The notes under the pieces: generated by a model | The model's input: the letters and a program-made list of their open reading frames with translations, nothing else | What the model was told of the DNA's origin: nothing | The model's database searches: none | Program-made: the position numbers and the translations under genes | Assembly: GCF_004379255.2 (NCBI RefSeq) | Contig: NC_056049.1 | Span: 3,100,001 to 3,164,000, forward strand | Direction of reading: 5' to 3' | Source of the DNA: Salvia splendens | Lineage: Eukaryota; Streptophyta; Magnoliopsida; Lamiales; Lamiaceae | DNA length: 64,000 nucleotides | Part shown: positions 11,079-23,364 of the stretch, piece after piece | Numbering within the stretch: the first letter of the stretch is position 1 | Layout: each line of letters opens with the position of its first letter

Positions 11079-11513
11079 TTTTTTTTTCACACACACACAC
11101 ACACATCGGAGTTCGAGATACATTGGCAAGCGAACTAGCCTCCCCCATTCCTTCGTGGCCGCACGACCTAGCTCTCTTCCCAGCCCTTCGTGGCCCCAAC
11201 GAACTAGCCTCTCCCAGCTGGTACTAGGCATGTAAGCTATATACCACCTCGTGGCCCCCAAACGAACTAGCCTCTCGCAGCTGGTACTAAGCATGTAAGT
11301 TATCCACCCCTAGACGGGTCAAGCACGTAAGTGAGGCACCATCAGACGGGTCCAGGCTCGTAAGCTTGCAAAGCCCCAAGGCAACCAGCCTTGTAATCGC
11401 CCACAAGGGAAATTAATCTCAAGTTGCGCCATCCAGGATTCGAACTCAAGACCTCCTGGATGGCGCGGTATCCTTGCCACCATCCTCAACCACTTGAGCT
11501 AGGGGGCTTGGAT
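11079..11513 (-). mobile_element. tRNA-derived SINE
   Basis: Flanked by an 18-bp direct duplication, atgctttagggaatagtt (11061-11078 and 11514-11531), as expected for LINE-mediated retroposition. On the minus strand the head (about 11510 to 11430) reads like a tRNA gene, with an A-box-like TAGCTCAAGTGGTTGAGG and a B box GAGTTCGAATCC, an RNA polymerase III promoter. The body holds a diverged internal duplication of 'ccagctgNgagaggctagttcg' with a following 'gccacga' block. The 3' tail is a (TG)n run plus A stretch at about 11078-11107. Confidence 0.85.
11430..11510 (-). promoter_or_regulatory. tRNA-like pol III promoter of the SINE
   Basis: Minus-strand A-box-like element (about 11492-11509) and B box (about 11444-11455), spaced roughly as in tRNA genes. 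It lacks a clear full cloverleaf, so it is the SINE head rather than a tRNA gene. Confidence 0.65.
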
Positions 11514-12471
11514 ATGCTTTAGGGAATAGTTGAGAGTTGAGATTTTAGAGGAATTTTAATATGTACACATGAATTAGTAAGATTTGTTTAGTGTTGTACT
11601 TGATGTTATGATTAGGGGAGGGGGTTTCAGATGCTTTTCAGAAGCATTTTTATGATGAAGAGCGAATAGTAAACTACAAGAGACACAATAAAATTTGGAA
11701 GGTTTTATTATTCATTTTAATGTTATTGATTATTTAGATAAATATATTTTTGTGTCTATGCTGTAAGGTAAAACTTGAAAGGTTTTGTAAATGTTGTTAA
11801 CTTTTAGTTTATGTCTATAAATACATGCTTTTTTATTACTGCTTCCTTGATTCAACTCTAACAGCCGACGACGAGAGTTCTCCTTGAACGGTGTATGGAG
11901 ACGGTGGAGCTATAGTCCTATGAGAGAGTGAAAAGCAAAGAGCCAAAGATCCAAGTCGGAGATTATGGACAAAGAGTCGTGTGGGAGAATATGAAAGAAA
12001 AAGATCACTTTTAAATCCTATTTTGAGGCTTATTCTATGTCGGAGTGCATGATATTAGTTTATATTTTAACTTTTTATTAATGTTAGTTTGTGTTATTTT
12101 TGAGTTTATTTCCGTCTTATCTATAATAGTTCTTTTTTTCACAAATAAAGAAATCATAGCTAATGTTTTTACATCCGTCTCGAACTTCGGCACTTTCATA
12201 GTGGTCATGCAAAAAAAACATCCGAAGTCAAGGAAATGTCAAAAGGAAGCAAAGACAAAGAACATAAAATATCACATTATTTCTGTGTACATGCACAAAT
12301 TATCCATTTGGAGATGAAGGAGGAAAATAATTAAACTGAGGCTGAGGTTGAATCAGTGGTAGATTGAGGGAGATAGGCAGTGGAAAGAAGTTGTGGCGCT
12401 TGGAATTTTACAATGTCAAATTAGTAGAAGGAAGATATTTTAAATCGCGCATAGCGCGGGTGTTACACTAG

Positions 12472-14727
12472 TGAATATAACAAGCTCTTTTATTGGGGAC
12501 TTGGGGTGTTAATGATTTGTCGTAAGCTAACTACATAGTGTTAAAATAATTACATCCGAGTCCCACATCGAAAATATGAAGTAAAATTATTATAAAGAAG
12601 AGATAAACTCAAATAATTAGTACTCTAATAGTTGATTTGAGAATTTTGGTGTAATCGAATAAAAAACTCAAATATCACTAAAGTTTGATATATTTTGCAC
12701 CAGGAGGCTATGAGGCCAAATTGAGAAAGCAAAAGGGCATGGAAAGGCCTATCTATTTGTACAAAATATTCAAATTGGGCTGTTTAACATTATTACAAGA
12801 ATTCAAGTACGGAAAGTGTCCAATATTTGTATCGAGTAGAGTTATAAGCTACTCATTATTAGCTAGTAAATAATTATAGCTTGCCATAACTTTGAAAATT
12901 GAGAAAAACTATAAAGTTTGAATTTGTTATCAATTATCCCATAGTGAAAATTCAGGTCGCTACGTATAGTATGTTGTTCATATTTTTCATCGAAACAATA
13001 TCATTTAATTTATAAAATACAATATTGATTATTTTATCAACGGTGGCATCCAAATATAATTTTTCTAGTTCCATATCATATACAATTTCACCACAAAAGA
13101 TCATATTTTGTTCAAATCAAAGTTTTATTTGTCTAAACAGTTCCGTTAGTTGGGTGGTTAGTTGCCTTGATTTTTGGACAAAATATCATATTGTGTCTAA
13201 ATCAAAGTTTAGATTTGTATCAAATTGACACTTAATTGTTTAGGAAGTTTTGCCATTTTCCTAAAATGAAAAAGAAAATGGATGACGCTAAGCTATCATC
13301 ATTTATGATGTAAAACCTAAACTCCCTCGCATTAAAACTTTCTTTTTCTATGTTTGAAAGTTATAAATTTGACTTACTCAAGATGATTTGCATGCCTATT
13401 ACAACTTGATAGTTAGTTAACCCTATCTAATGCGAAGAGCATTCAAGAAGATAAAATATGAGAAGAGCATGAATTACATGATGCATGTATCATCATTATG
13501 TATGCAAAATCAATTAATACATAAATATTAAGTCTTGTTTGGTTGTAACTTTTGTTCAAACAATTTTTTTATCACCCATTTAATTAAATTTGTGGTGAAT
13601 ATCGAATTAGCGTGTTACATACTTTCTGGATTCCGCTAATACCGAGTGTTAATTTTAATTGTGTGTAGGTTGAATTAATTAGCAATAATCTAATGCAAGA
13701 CCTAATTTTAATTATAAATCATAGACTAGCTTAATTACTAAAAAGGTGTATAGATTCAGCACGGTGCATCTAATTATATATTCCCTAGTATAGGGGGAGG
13801 TTCGTTTAATTTTATTGTCTTCGTTAGCTAATTAGTGGCTCTAGTAATGGGAAAAGTCGGCTTGAATATTGATTGATATCCAAGCTTTGTTTCATCCAAT
13901 AGAGATATAATCCATAGTGGACGTAGAAAAAATTACTGATAGAATCATAGAAGTTATATTTGAAAATATATTTGGATAAATTTGATTTTTTTAAAAAGAT
14001 TTAAAAATTAAAGTTATTGGAATATTTACAAGAAAAGAAAAATGTGAAGTTTAAATTATGCATAAAAGATATTGATTTCCAATGAAGTCTAAACTTATTT
14101 ATAAACGTAAATGATTTTTTTTTATTAAATAACAATATCTTTAGCCTTTTTTTTTGGCCGGTAATATTTATTTTCCACAAATACTTACATGATGATCTCG
14201 TTTAATGACGAAGGCGAAGTTGGCGGCGGATGTATTCAGTTTAATTCATTAAATGTTCATTTCATCGCCATCTCGTTAAGTCTAGTCAACTTAGTATTTT
14301 TTTCCCTCATAAAAGATGACGGCAATTGAGCATCAGTATTATGTATGCAAATTGCCAAATTCATTAAAAAAAATCTTCATATAACAAAAAAAAATCCTCA
14401 AATTATATCTTCTTCTAATTAATTTAAAATCAATTCAAACAAATTAAAATAATGCTCAGTTTCTCTGCAGCTTTATCTTCTATTCAATATTTCTGGTTTC
14501 ATCAAAATCAGCCATGACTATTTTTATGCAAATTGGTAAGTTCAAATAGACCATCTAGGGTTGATAAGAATTTTAATGCCTAATTGATAAAGTATGACAA
14601 AAAAATAAGAAAAAAGTAATTGAAATTGTGCGGTGGATAGATAAATTAAAAAAGAAAGAGAAAAAAGTTGTTATAAATGGATATGAACTATTTGTACGAG
14701 ACATCTAAAAAGAATATGATATGTTTG
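12472..14727. other. Intergenic, AT-rich, no gene seen
   Basis: Short open frames occur (for example 12685-12873 and 13025-13228) but none has a recognisable domain, splice structure or codon bias. Confidence 0.5.
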
Positions 14728-14855
14728 TGTGTGAACAATGTTTTAAAAACCGGACCGGTAAGCGAACCGGTGAAGCTACTGGTTCATGGTTCAACCAGTC
14801 GGACCGGTTTAATCACTGGTCGAACCGTTTTATTGTTACAAATATGTATAATTCA

Positions 14856-14938
14856 ATTTATAATGTAAAATATAGTATCCAATATAATGTAAAATATAGT
14901 GTCCAATATAATGTAAAATATAGTGTCCAATATAATAT
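14856..14938. repeat. Three 24-bp tandem repeats
   Basis: The unit aatataatgtaaaatatag followed by t[a/g]tcc is repeated three times in the hAT-type element, with one substitution. Confidence 0.85.
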
Positions 14939-14994
14939 GATCAATTTATAATAGTAATGTATAACATTGTTTAATGTTCTTATTTTTCCATGAG

Positions 14995-15062
14995 GGGCTT
15001 GTGGTGGAGTGGTTAAGCTCTTGTTAATTGGAGTGGAGGTCATGAGTTCAAGCCATTCCAAC
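14995..15062 (+). other. tRNA-gene-like segment in the hAT element
   Basis: An A-box-like TGGTGGAGTGG (15002-15012) is followed 31 bases later by a B-box-like GAGTTCAAGCC (15044-15054). It does not fold into a convincing complete tRNA, so it is a degraded or SINE-type tRNA head carried by the element. Confidence 0.5.
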
Positions 15063-15460
15063 AACAAGTTTTAAAAATTTTGAACACAAAAAGCAAAAAC
15101 CGGTTTCCGGCCAGACCGGTCCAACCAGTCGGTTCAAACGGTTCTCGGTGGCTCAACCTCACACTGGTCTAAATAGGTAAACCGGATCGGACTACCTATC
15201 GGTTCGTGGTCGAACCGGCCGGTCCGGTTTTTAAAACACTTTGTGTGAAGGAATGCAGGAATTCATTTGGAATTACGAATTAGGATTGTAAGATTAAAGT
15301 TACGACGATGACGATAAATGTGATATCAAGAATCCAAGCAAATTGAAGAATTCAAATTCCATGAATGAGGAATAATAAATAGAGGAATGGAGATGCAGAG
15401 TGTAGTTATCTAGGCAAACCCTAAAAAAATTACTTTAGTCAACGGCTGCTCTCTTCGAAA

Positions 15461-15469
15461 TTATATATA
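15461..15469 (+). promoter_or_regulatory. TATA box of the FQR1-like gene
   Basis: TTATATATA lies about 80 bp before the start codon at 15545, with a C-rich 'cgccatttcctctc' stretch downstream as the likely transcription start region. Confidence 0.6.
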
Positions 15470-15544
15470 CCGCCATTTCCTCTCATTATTCATCATCTTC
15501 ACCAAAAACAAATAACTCCACACACACTGAGATCCTTTAATTCA

Positions 15545-16648
15545 ATGGCAGTCAAGGTCTACATAGTGTATGTATCTCTCTCTCTCTCTTCATCTCCAAT
15601 CTCACTTTTCTCATATATATAGTATGTATATATATATATATATATATTCATTTGCAGAATCCTCTGTTTCTTGATACTTGTCTGATCTTTGATACACTTG
15701 CCAATTTTATCCAAATATGGTGATTCTTTGTGTCATGCATATATAAGTCATGGATCAGATGTGTTTTCACATACATTGTAAAATCAAAACTTGAAATCTT
15801 TGTCAAGATCTTAAATTCCCATATTAAATAACTCTAGGTGTAGTATTTACCTATATATTGCTTGAACATTTTCTGATTCTCCGATGTGGGATGGTTTGAA
15901 CCCCCGACAGTTACTACTCCACATACGGGCACGTCGAGAGACTCGGGGAAGAGATCAAGAAAGGAGCAGAATCAGTGGAAGGAGTAGAGGCCAAATTGTG
16001 GCAGGTTTGAAATCAAGAATTTCACAAACAAATAGCTTATTCATTCATTACATAATTTGAATGTTGTGTGACTGAAACAAGGTTGAAGAAACTCTTTCTT
16101 CTGAGATTCTTGCAAAGATGGGCGCCCCACCAAAGAGTGATGTCCCTGTGATCACCCCGGACCACCTCCCCGAAGCCGATGGCCTCATTTTTGGCTTCCC
16201 AACTCGATTCGGAATGATGGCTGCCCAATTCAAGGCCTTCTTCGATTCAACGGGAGGCTTGTGGAGGACTCAGGCGCTGGCCGGGAAGCCTGCAGGGATC
16301 TTCTACAGCACGGGAAGCCAAGGAAGTGGACAAGAAACCACAGCGTACGCGATAAATCAACACAACCTAATCCAATCAGCCCCTCTTCACTTGTACTAAC
16401 ACTCTTTGTTTTGCAGTTTGACAGCTATTACTCAGCTCACTCATCATGGTATGATTTTTGTCCCCATTGGCTACACATTTGGAGCTGGCATGTTTGAGAT
16501 GGAGCAGGTCAAGGGAGGTAGCCCCTATGGCGCCGGGACCTTTGCTGGAGACGGCTCCAGACAGCCCTCCGAGATTGAGATGGCCCAAGCCTTCCACCAA
16601 GGGAAGATCATCGCCACTGTCGTGAAGAAGCTTAAACAATCTGCTTGA
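15545..16648 (+). CDS. FQR1: NAD(P)H:quinone oxidoreductase, flavodoxin-like (FQR1/WrbA)
   Basis: Exons 15545-15567, 15911-16004, 16082-16344 and 16417-16648 join in frame to 203 codons, matching Arabidopsis FQR1 (204 aa). All introns are GT-AG, and the first exon is only 23 nt. The product starts [17 protein letters not shown], the FMN phosphate-binding loop of the flavodoxin fold. It also has the conserved [18 protein letters not shown] segment, [13 protein letters not shown] and the [13 protein letters not shown] block. The enzyme reduces quinones by two electrons using FMN, avoiding semiquinone radicals, and in Arabidopsis is auxin-induced. It is usually plasma-membrane associated and cytosolic, without a transit peptide, as here. 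A polyadenylation-type AATAAA is at 16758-16763. Confidence 0.95.
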
Positions 16649-18234
16649 TCTCCTCATCTCATCAACACTTGTTGTTCTTCATTATGTTGCTGTTTTGTTA
16701 CACTATACTTCATATGTTGTCACATTATTACTCTTATGTTTGAAATCATCATAGACTAATAAAGTTTGTTTTTTTTAAGTACATACAAGTATTATTATCA
16801 CTAAACTTTTAACTGATAACAGAATTTACAGATCATGTTCCAAACTTGACAAAGAAGTCAAATAATATAATGAGGAATGATTACCTAAAACAGCTGAAGC
16901 ATTAATCAAGGCAAGTAAGAGAAAAGCAAAGTGTGGCATGAAGCTTGTCTTCTTTAATCTCTGCTTCACAATGAAGCCTCAATGCTTTTACTTTTTATTA
17001 TGCTTTTTCCTTTTCTTCTCTCCTGATTTTAAAGTAAAACATGCCCTTAATCGAGATAAAAATCAATTCTTTTCAGCAGTAAACGTAAGCTTATCTTTGA
17101 TGCTTCTTTGTATGGTATAATTCCTATCAATCCATCATATTTAAGTCCTTCACAAAAGAGATTAGCTAGAAAGCACATGCCACAGACACCATCAACAAAA
17201 ATTTGGTACCATCTCAAAGTTTTTACACCTTTTGAATGCATAAATTCAAAGCAAAGTCTCATTCACACACATCAAAGCTCTGATCCATTTTCTTCTTCTA
17301 ATTACATGATGTATAAAATGTTGTGCAACAAACATCAGAAGTACTAACTTTGTACTTGTGAAAGAACATCAATTCCTCCACTAGATTGGAATCAGCATAT
17401 GGTTAGTTTACAATTTAATTTCAACTATCAAGAAAATTAAGCATAATTAAGTGTACTTTTTTATTGAGAGAGAGAGCTAGATACCATGAGAATATTTGAT
17501 CAATAAACAACAAATATAGAATGAAACAGATGGGGTAATGTTCTATTCGGATAAAAAGAAATCAAAGTCGGATAATTTGACCTTGACTTATTTCATATAT
17601 ATTCTTGTTTTTCATCCATCACCTCCATGGATACATCATTTCTCCTTCTTTTTTTTGGTCAGTGAAGCTTCTTTTGTCTCAATGACTCAAATTTCTACAT
17701 GACCCCTCACCACTGATCTGAAATCTCAAAATATTTTATACTAAATAATTCAAAATATTAAAATATGAAATTAAAATTAGTATAATGGCATTGTAGGTAT
17801 AATCAGAGGCTGCCCCATCATCTCAATGGGTGTATGTTGGGATGCTATCTAACTCCCTTTACATGTAAATCCTCCACTAACAAATATAACAAAATTAAAA
17901 ACAAACTCTCCATTAATAAAACAAAGAAGCAAGAACTGAAACTCTTAATGCATATTAATAATCTTCTCACAAACAAATTAACTACAAGTTTAGCAGTCCA
18001 TTTTCCTACACCTCCTCTTGATCAATTGTACTTTATTACAATTATATGAAATGCTACATTGATTAGTTCTACATTCTTTCAAAGATGTGGCCCAGCATTG
18101 TCCCTTTTCCCTCTTTACCTTTTTCTTGCTTTTCTTGAAAACATGTATAACAACAATGGAGAGCGGCCTTCATTCTTGCCACTTCCAAATCTTACATTAT
18201 TGTCTCTTTTTTGGTGTGTAAATAGTCATGATAT
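16649..18234. other. Intergenic between the FQR1-like and bHLH genes
   Basis: The 3' ends of both genes converge here. AT-rich, with no supported gene; open frames at 16938-17347 lack any motif. Confidence 0.55.
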
Positions 18235-19515
18235 CTATCTGAAGCTTGGTGTCCAGAAATCTGAGGTGGTCTCGGTTGCAACGGGGAAGGTGCTCGATAT
18301 AGGGACGAGGCACAGCCCTCGAGTTTTGAGGTCCTTTGTCACCCCTTCCTCATCCCCACTCCTCTTTTGGCACTGGACTGTTGTAGCTCCATATTTCAAG
18401 TATGGAGTGCTTAAGCCCTGAAATTGAATTATAGAAACATAATCAATACAGATTTTTTTATGAATTAAATGAACTGAAACTGAAACTGAAACTGAAACAT
18501 ACATGGACTTGATCATGGAGATACTTGATGTACTCGATCGCTTCGTGGAGAACGGATGCAGTGTCAGTCTGAGAGTTTAATTCACAATCTTAGCATTCTT
18601 GAAACTAATTGTATAACTTTTTATCATAATGATGAATTCCAAAGTTACCTTTCCGAAAGGCGAAACCAACTGCTGGAGCGCGGTGATTCTGTCCCCGAGT
18701 TTCTCTTTTCGAACCTGTTGAAGAGAGAAAGCTAAAAGTTAACATCTGTTTTTCCAAGTCCAAAACAATTTTTTTTTTTTTCAGAGCTGTGCATACCTTA
18801 AAGGTTGGCAGTGGTGATGGAGTTTCGATTCGCGGGCGTTTATATGAAGGTTGGTTGGCTGCTTTCTTCACCGCTGTGGCTTGTTCATGCTGCTGCTGAT
18901 TGCTGAGAGATGATTGAAGGAAATGAGTTGTTGGTTGCAGCAGCGGACGAACATTAGGTCTAGCCAAAAATCCATTTGAATTCATCTGATCATAAACAGT
19001 TTGATGATGATGATCTAATGAAGATGGAAGGGGTTGAGAATCAGTGTCGAAGAGAGTCTGCAACAAGGTTGAATATGATTCACCAAAACTTGAATCTTCT
19101 TTGCTGGATGGCCGATAATTCATGCTTGAATCGAGTAGAAAATTGGAATAATTTTCTTCTGATTTTCCGCTGCAAAACGACAAGTGGAGAAAACATGGAT
19201 ATATAAGTAATTCAACCTCCTTTTTCAGGCAAGTCCAAAAACACTCATTTTTTTATTAGGGTTAGTTGTGAATTAACCTTCTTCATCAATAATGTCACAT
19301 AAATCTTTTAACTTTTTTTTAGAGAAAAAAATAAAATAAAATATTACTCACAGCATATCTTGATGGTTCCAGCTATCAGGAGGCGAAAGGCCGACTCCCG
19401 TGTTGTGGTGATGAAGATCGGGGCTGGGCCAAACGAAGCTCCCTAGCGAACATGGCGACGAATTGAAGAGATTTTGGGGCGAATTCCACCAGCTTAATCC
19501 GACCTCTTCTGCCAT
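18235..19515 (-). CDS. Atypical bHLH transcription factor (bHLH112/bHLH123-like)
   Basis: Five minus-strand exons (19352-19515, 18797-19169, 18649-18714, 18503-18568, 18235-18417), all with GT-AG introns, join in frame to 283 residues. The chosen start gives MAEEVGLSWWN, as in relatives; an upstream in-frame ATG at 19536 is possible. Residues about 180-223 form the helix-loop-helix: KLGDRITALQQLVSPFGK, then TDTASVLHEAIEYIKYLHDQV, encoded by two exact 66-bp exons. The basic part lacks the usual H-E-R residues, placing it with the atypical group whose members bind GCG- or E-box variants and act in stress and root development. The last exon opens GLSTPYLKYG, typical of this clade. The N-terminus is Ser/Gln/His-rich. 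Confidence 0.88.
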
Positions 19516-19613
19516 GGATGCAGCTGATATGATCAACTTTTTTGGTTTTGGATTTTGTTTTTCTACTACACTTGAAATCTTGTTGAGTTTGAGGTGGGAA
19601 GTATGTGTGTGGC

Positions 19614-19626
19614 TCTATATATATAC
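19614..19626 (-). promoter_or_regulatory. TATA box of the bHLH112/123-like gene
   Basis: On the minus strand TATATATATAGAG lies about 100 bp upstream of the chosen start codon at 19515. Confidence 0.55.
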
Positions 19627-20108
19627 ATTCATGTATGTGTTTGTAGATGAGAAAATGGTGTAGGTAAGGATTGGAATCTGGTCCCGACACTTGCTACATG
19701 TTTTCGTTATTAGACAATGCATATTAATATTCGGAAATACATTCTTACTATAAACAATTAATACTTCATTAGAAAAATCTTAATAGTGGAACATGCGAAT
19801 GTTAATATAAATTTGATAAAATATAAATGAAAAAATTGAAATATTATTAATTTGAAGTACATAAATTGAGAGTGAGAGAAAAAAAAAGTAAAATGGTAGG
19901 CTATATTATCGAAAATAAATGGACATTTTTTTTTGTGAATTGGTGAAAAATTATTGATTATGGGCGGAGGAAGTATATACTACTTCTACTTACTAATTAA
20001 TTAGATAGAGATTCGGGTAGAATTCTTTGTGTATTTGGTATATTTAGGAAGTGCGTGTATTATTCATTATTATATTTAGGTGTTGATTGTATCATTAAAA
20101 ATTCCTAA

Positions 20109-22243
20109 GGTCATCCGCAATGTTGTCACTTATCCGTCTCATCTCTTCACTATTCATGAGTCCCAGTGTACTTTTCATCTCATCTCTTAACTAAGAGACA
20201 ACATCTGCAGCCTTCCATATCTTAACCGTCTCTTAACTATCTCATCCCTTAACTATTCATTCAATTTCATTTTTTATTTTTATTTCCAACAAATTCAATT
20301 AATAAAAACACACTTCATTAAATAAAATAAAATTACAACTTAAAATTCTAAAAAAATTTAAAAAAAATACATAATTAAAACCCTAAAAAAATTAAAAATA
20401 CATAATTTAATTTCTTCCGCTCCACTCTCTCTAAATTCAAAATCTCATAACTCAAAGAAGCAGAAGAAAGAGTTGTCTAATGACGATCATGTGCGTCTAC
20501 TGGTTGCCAAATTTTTCCCAAATGTGCTCCATTAGATCCTCCTAGAGTTGGATGTGGGCGGTAGAATCACGTGTCCTTGCCCGAACAGACAGCCGCTCTT
20601 GCAAAGACGGATGCACTCCACTGCGATGCGGACTACTTGAGGTAGAGCTTCCCAGGGTTTCAGGGTCGAACCAATTTCCGCCTCAGGTCCTTCGTCGGCG
20701 ACAATCATGTCGTGCAAGATTATGTCGTATACATGATGTTGACCATATTCTCCATAAACCACGTACGAGCCAGGGCTTTGATAATGTTGAATCGAGCTTG
20801 GAGAACCCCGAACGCTCTCTCCACATCTTTGCAAGCAGCCTCTTGCTTCTGCGCAAAAAGAGCATGTTTTTCGTTCATCGGCCTGTTGAACGTATTCACG
20901 AAGGTTGGCCACTTCGGATAGATGTCGTCGGCAAGATAGTACCCCATTTTATACTGGCGGTTGTTAGCAATGAAGTTGATGGCCGACGCTTTACCATTCA
21001 AAACTTCACTGAAGAGGTAGGATTGGTTGAGCACGTTGACGTCGTTGTTCGATCCGGGGACCCCGAAATACGCATGCCAAATCCATAGTCGGTAGCCGGC
21101 AACGACCTCGAGTATAACGGTGGGGTGGGTGCCTTTGTGGCCGCTCGTGTATGACCCCCTCCACGCCACAGGGCAATTCTTCCATTGCCAATGCATGCAA
21201 TCGACGCTGCCAAGCATCCCGGGGAATCCATGCACTTCTTCGTGAAGTCGGAGCAGAAACTGACAATCTGCGGTGCTTGGTTTCCGGAGAAATTCGTCGG
21301 TGAAGGCTGCCCGGACGCCTTTGCAAAAGTTCATCAAACACATTCTCCCAGTGCTTTCTCCAATGTGCAGGTATTCGTCGAACACATCCGCCGTTTGTCC
21401 AGTATCAAGCTGACGGATTGCTGCAGTACATTTTTGGAGCGTCGTGTGACTGGGACGGCCAAAGGCGTCGAACCCTTCTTGGAAGTACTCTTCACGGGCT
21501 GCCAATGTATTTGCGATATGCTGAAATAGCCGTTTCCGCATGCGGAAACGGCAACGGAAGTAGGTCTCTCCCCATATCTGGTTCTCACAGAAGTAATCGC
21601 GTACCAACCTTACGGCGGCTTCCTCCCGATTACGATGGATGTATATCCGGGATCGCCTTTGAGGCGGCGCGGCCTCCTCCTCCTCCCTACGTCGATCTTC
21701 TTCTAGCGATTCTTCCATTATTCGACGCATTTGCTCAAATGGATCCATGAATGGATTAAATTTGGGAGAAGAATAATGTTTTGAGATGAAAATTGTAGAG
21801 TGTTTGAGAGTGTTTGAGTGAGAATAGAGAGTTTTTTTTTTATGGATTAATTTGTGGGAATGATTTGATATTTATAGAAGTGATTGGGGGCTTAAAATAC
21901 AAAAAAATAAAAAAAAAATTGTAAAAAAACGGCTATAAACGGCTAGTATAATTTTGGGATTTTTTTTATTTTTAGGATTTTTTCTGAATTTAAAAAAAAA
22001 CAAAAAAAATACATTTTCAACGGAAATAAACGACGCCTACTCGCAGGCCGGCGAGTGGGCGTCACAAACGAACCACAGCTCGCCACGTGGCCAACGCCCG
22101 TGGCGAGCTGTCTCGCGGGGCGCCTCTCCGCGGCGAGATAGGGGACGGGCTAGGGACGAGACGGAGCCTGCATCGCTGTCTCGATGCGGTCTCGTCTCTC
22201 CAAGACGAGATAGAGACAACATCGAGACGCGATGCGGATGGCC
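20109..22243 (-). mobile_element. PIF/Harbinger transposon carrying only the transposase
   Basis: Ends GGTCATCCGCAATG and, inverted, GGCCATCCGCATCG, flanked by TAA (20106-20108 and 22244-22246). The 2,135-bp element contains one gene, the DDE transposase (minus strand), and no ORF1. The 3' end (22030-22220) is GC-rich with repeated GGGACGAG/GAGACG-type motifs. Its termini closely resemble those of 26603-28661, so both belong to one family. Confidence 0.9.
20497..21748 (-). pseudogene. Harbinger transposase (DDE_Tnp_4 / HARBI1-like), recently broken
   Basis: The main frame (20720-21748) encodes 342 residues with the HARBI1-type nuclease fold. D183 in GSVDCMHW, D236 in PGSNNDVNVL and E310 in VERAFGVLQARF are the DDE triad. 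The N-terminus is acidic and coiled-coil-like. The frame stops at 20720, but the expected C-terminus continues: ILHDMIV reads in a second frame (about 20705-20725) and NWFDPET in a third (from about 20673). Two single-base deletions are therefore implied. There is also an in-frame TAG at 20542-20544 before the probable natural stop at 20497-20499. The catalytic core is intact but the tail is lost. The enzyme would cut and join element ends in the nucleus, with an ORF1 partner. Confidence 0.88.
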
Positions 22244-22246
22244 TAA

Positions 22247-23362
22247 GTTGCTATAAACTACAAAGAAAGGGATTTGGTTTGTGGGAAATTTTAATTTGAA
22301 CTGACTTGCCACGTCGATGTTAGGACGAATATATAAGATACCTTTTTTATATCACTACAATATAAAAAATTATTAAATACGAATAATTTTAATATAATTA
22401 AGAATGTTAATTTGTATTTTTTTAATATACCATTAATGCTTTAAAAATAATTTTGTTGTTAGTGTCTTAATTAAAACTAGAGGACGCAATGTAAAAAGCA
22501 TATAACAGCAAAAGATTATTTTAAGTTGTTCTTAATTTAGGAATCCTTTTTTTCTGTCCAAATTGTTATTTTTTTCTCGATTTTTATGCCCTTAAAAATT
22601 CATTTGTTTTGTATAAATATTTTTAAAAATATTTGTAGGATTTAATTGTGCGTCTTAATGTGGCCGAAAAAATGATAATAAAATTATTGTAGATCAAAAA
22701 GTTCAGATATATAAGAGAATAAATGACGTGGTTGACTTTTTCTTTGTACTAATAGACTTGTTAAATCAATGACTTCGTTGCATCGAGTCAACAAGAGTAT
22801 TTTTGTTTGTAATATATATGTGAGGAAATTGACTTTTCTCATAAGATGCACTCAATTTGACCTAAAATGACTTAAAATTGCCTAATTGATTGATTAATTG
22901 ACTATATAATCACCTAATTGATACGATAGTTATACGTACATGTGCATGCATGTGTGTATATATATACGTATGATTGTATGAATACATGTAGTGGTGGTCT
23001 GAAAAGTGTCGTACTATTGCATAAAAATAAAACATCCTCTCATAAAAATTCTAGGATCAGTCATACTTAATTGTTAATCCAATCAATTTAAACAATTTAT
23101 ATTTATAAAATTAGCATTTGGTCCCACGTAGGTAAAAATAAAAGTCAACTATTCTGTCCTCTAACAAAACTAATCTTCTAATGTCAAGCAACACGGTGTC
23201 GGGTATTTTCTTTGAAAATCGTATTTACTTCAAGCAATGAACATTATAGAATTGGCTGAGATAACATATATATCGTGTTGACTTGTCCATACATGTAAAA
23301 TATTTCAAAGCTATGTTAGGTCAATTCCGTATAATTTGTAATTTTCTTATCCTCAAAACATA
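22247..23362. other. Intergenic, AT-rich
   Basis: No gene seen. A stretch at 22465-22620 ('agaggacgca...', 'taggaatcc...') is similar to ones at 23850-24030 and 45190-45310, suggesting an old dispersed repeat. Confidence 0.45.
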
Positions 23363-23364
23363 TA

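Larger units (their letters stand above)
10362..12471 (+). mobile_element. Candidate Helitron (non-autonomous)
   Basis: The right end has the Helitron signature: a GC hairpin (CGCGC ATA GCGCG at 12446-12458) about 10 nt before a terminal CTAG, followed by T. The proposed left end is TCTATATATA after an A, fitting insertion between A and T, but this end is AT-simple and so uncertain. There are no inverted repeats and no target duplication, as expected. Inside are two ~140-bp diverged direct repeats (about 10578-10722 and 10745-10885) and a nested SINE. No Rep/helicase gene is present. Confidence 0.45.
14736..15241. mobile_element. hAT-type non-autonomous element (CCGGACCGG family)
   Basis: Ends CAATGTTTTAAAAACCGG and, inverted, AAGTGTTTTAAAAACCGG, flanked by the 8-bp duplication TGTGTGAA (14728-14735 and 15242-15249). 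An 8-bp duplication is the hAT hallmark. Both subterminal regions are packed with ACCGG/CCGGT motifs. The interior holds three 24-bp tandem units (14856-14938) and a tRNA-like segment (about 14995-15062). No transposase. Confidence 0.87.

Noticed and set aside
11430..11510. Functional tRNA gene
   Set aside because: Only A and B boxes are present and an 18-bp duplication surrounds a longer unit; it is a SINE head.
12045..12317. 90-codon hydrophobic frame
   Set aside because: AT-rich chance frame inside the putative Helitron, with no conserved motif.
20552..21088. 178-codon plus-strand frame
   Set aside because: Antisense shadow of the Harbinger transposase.
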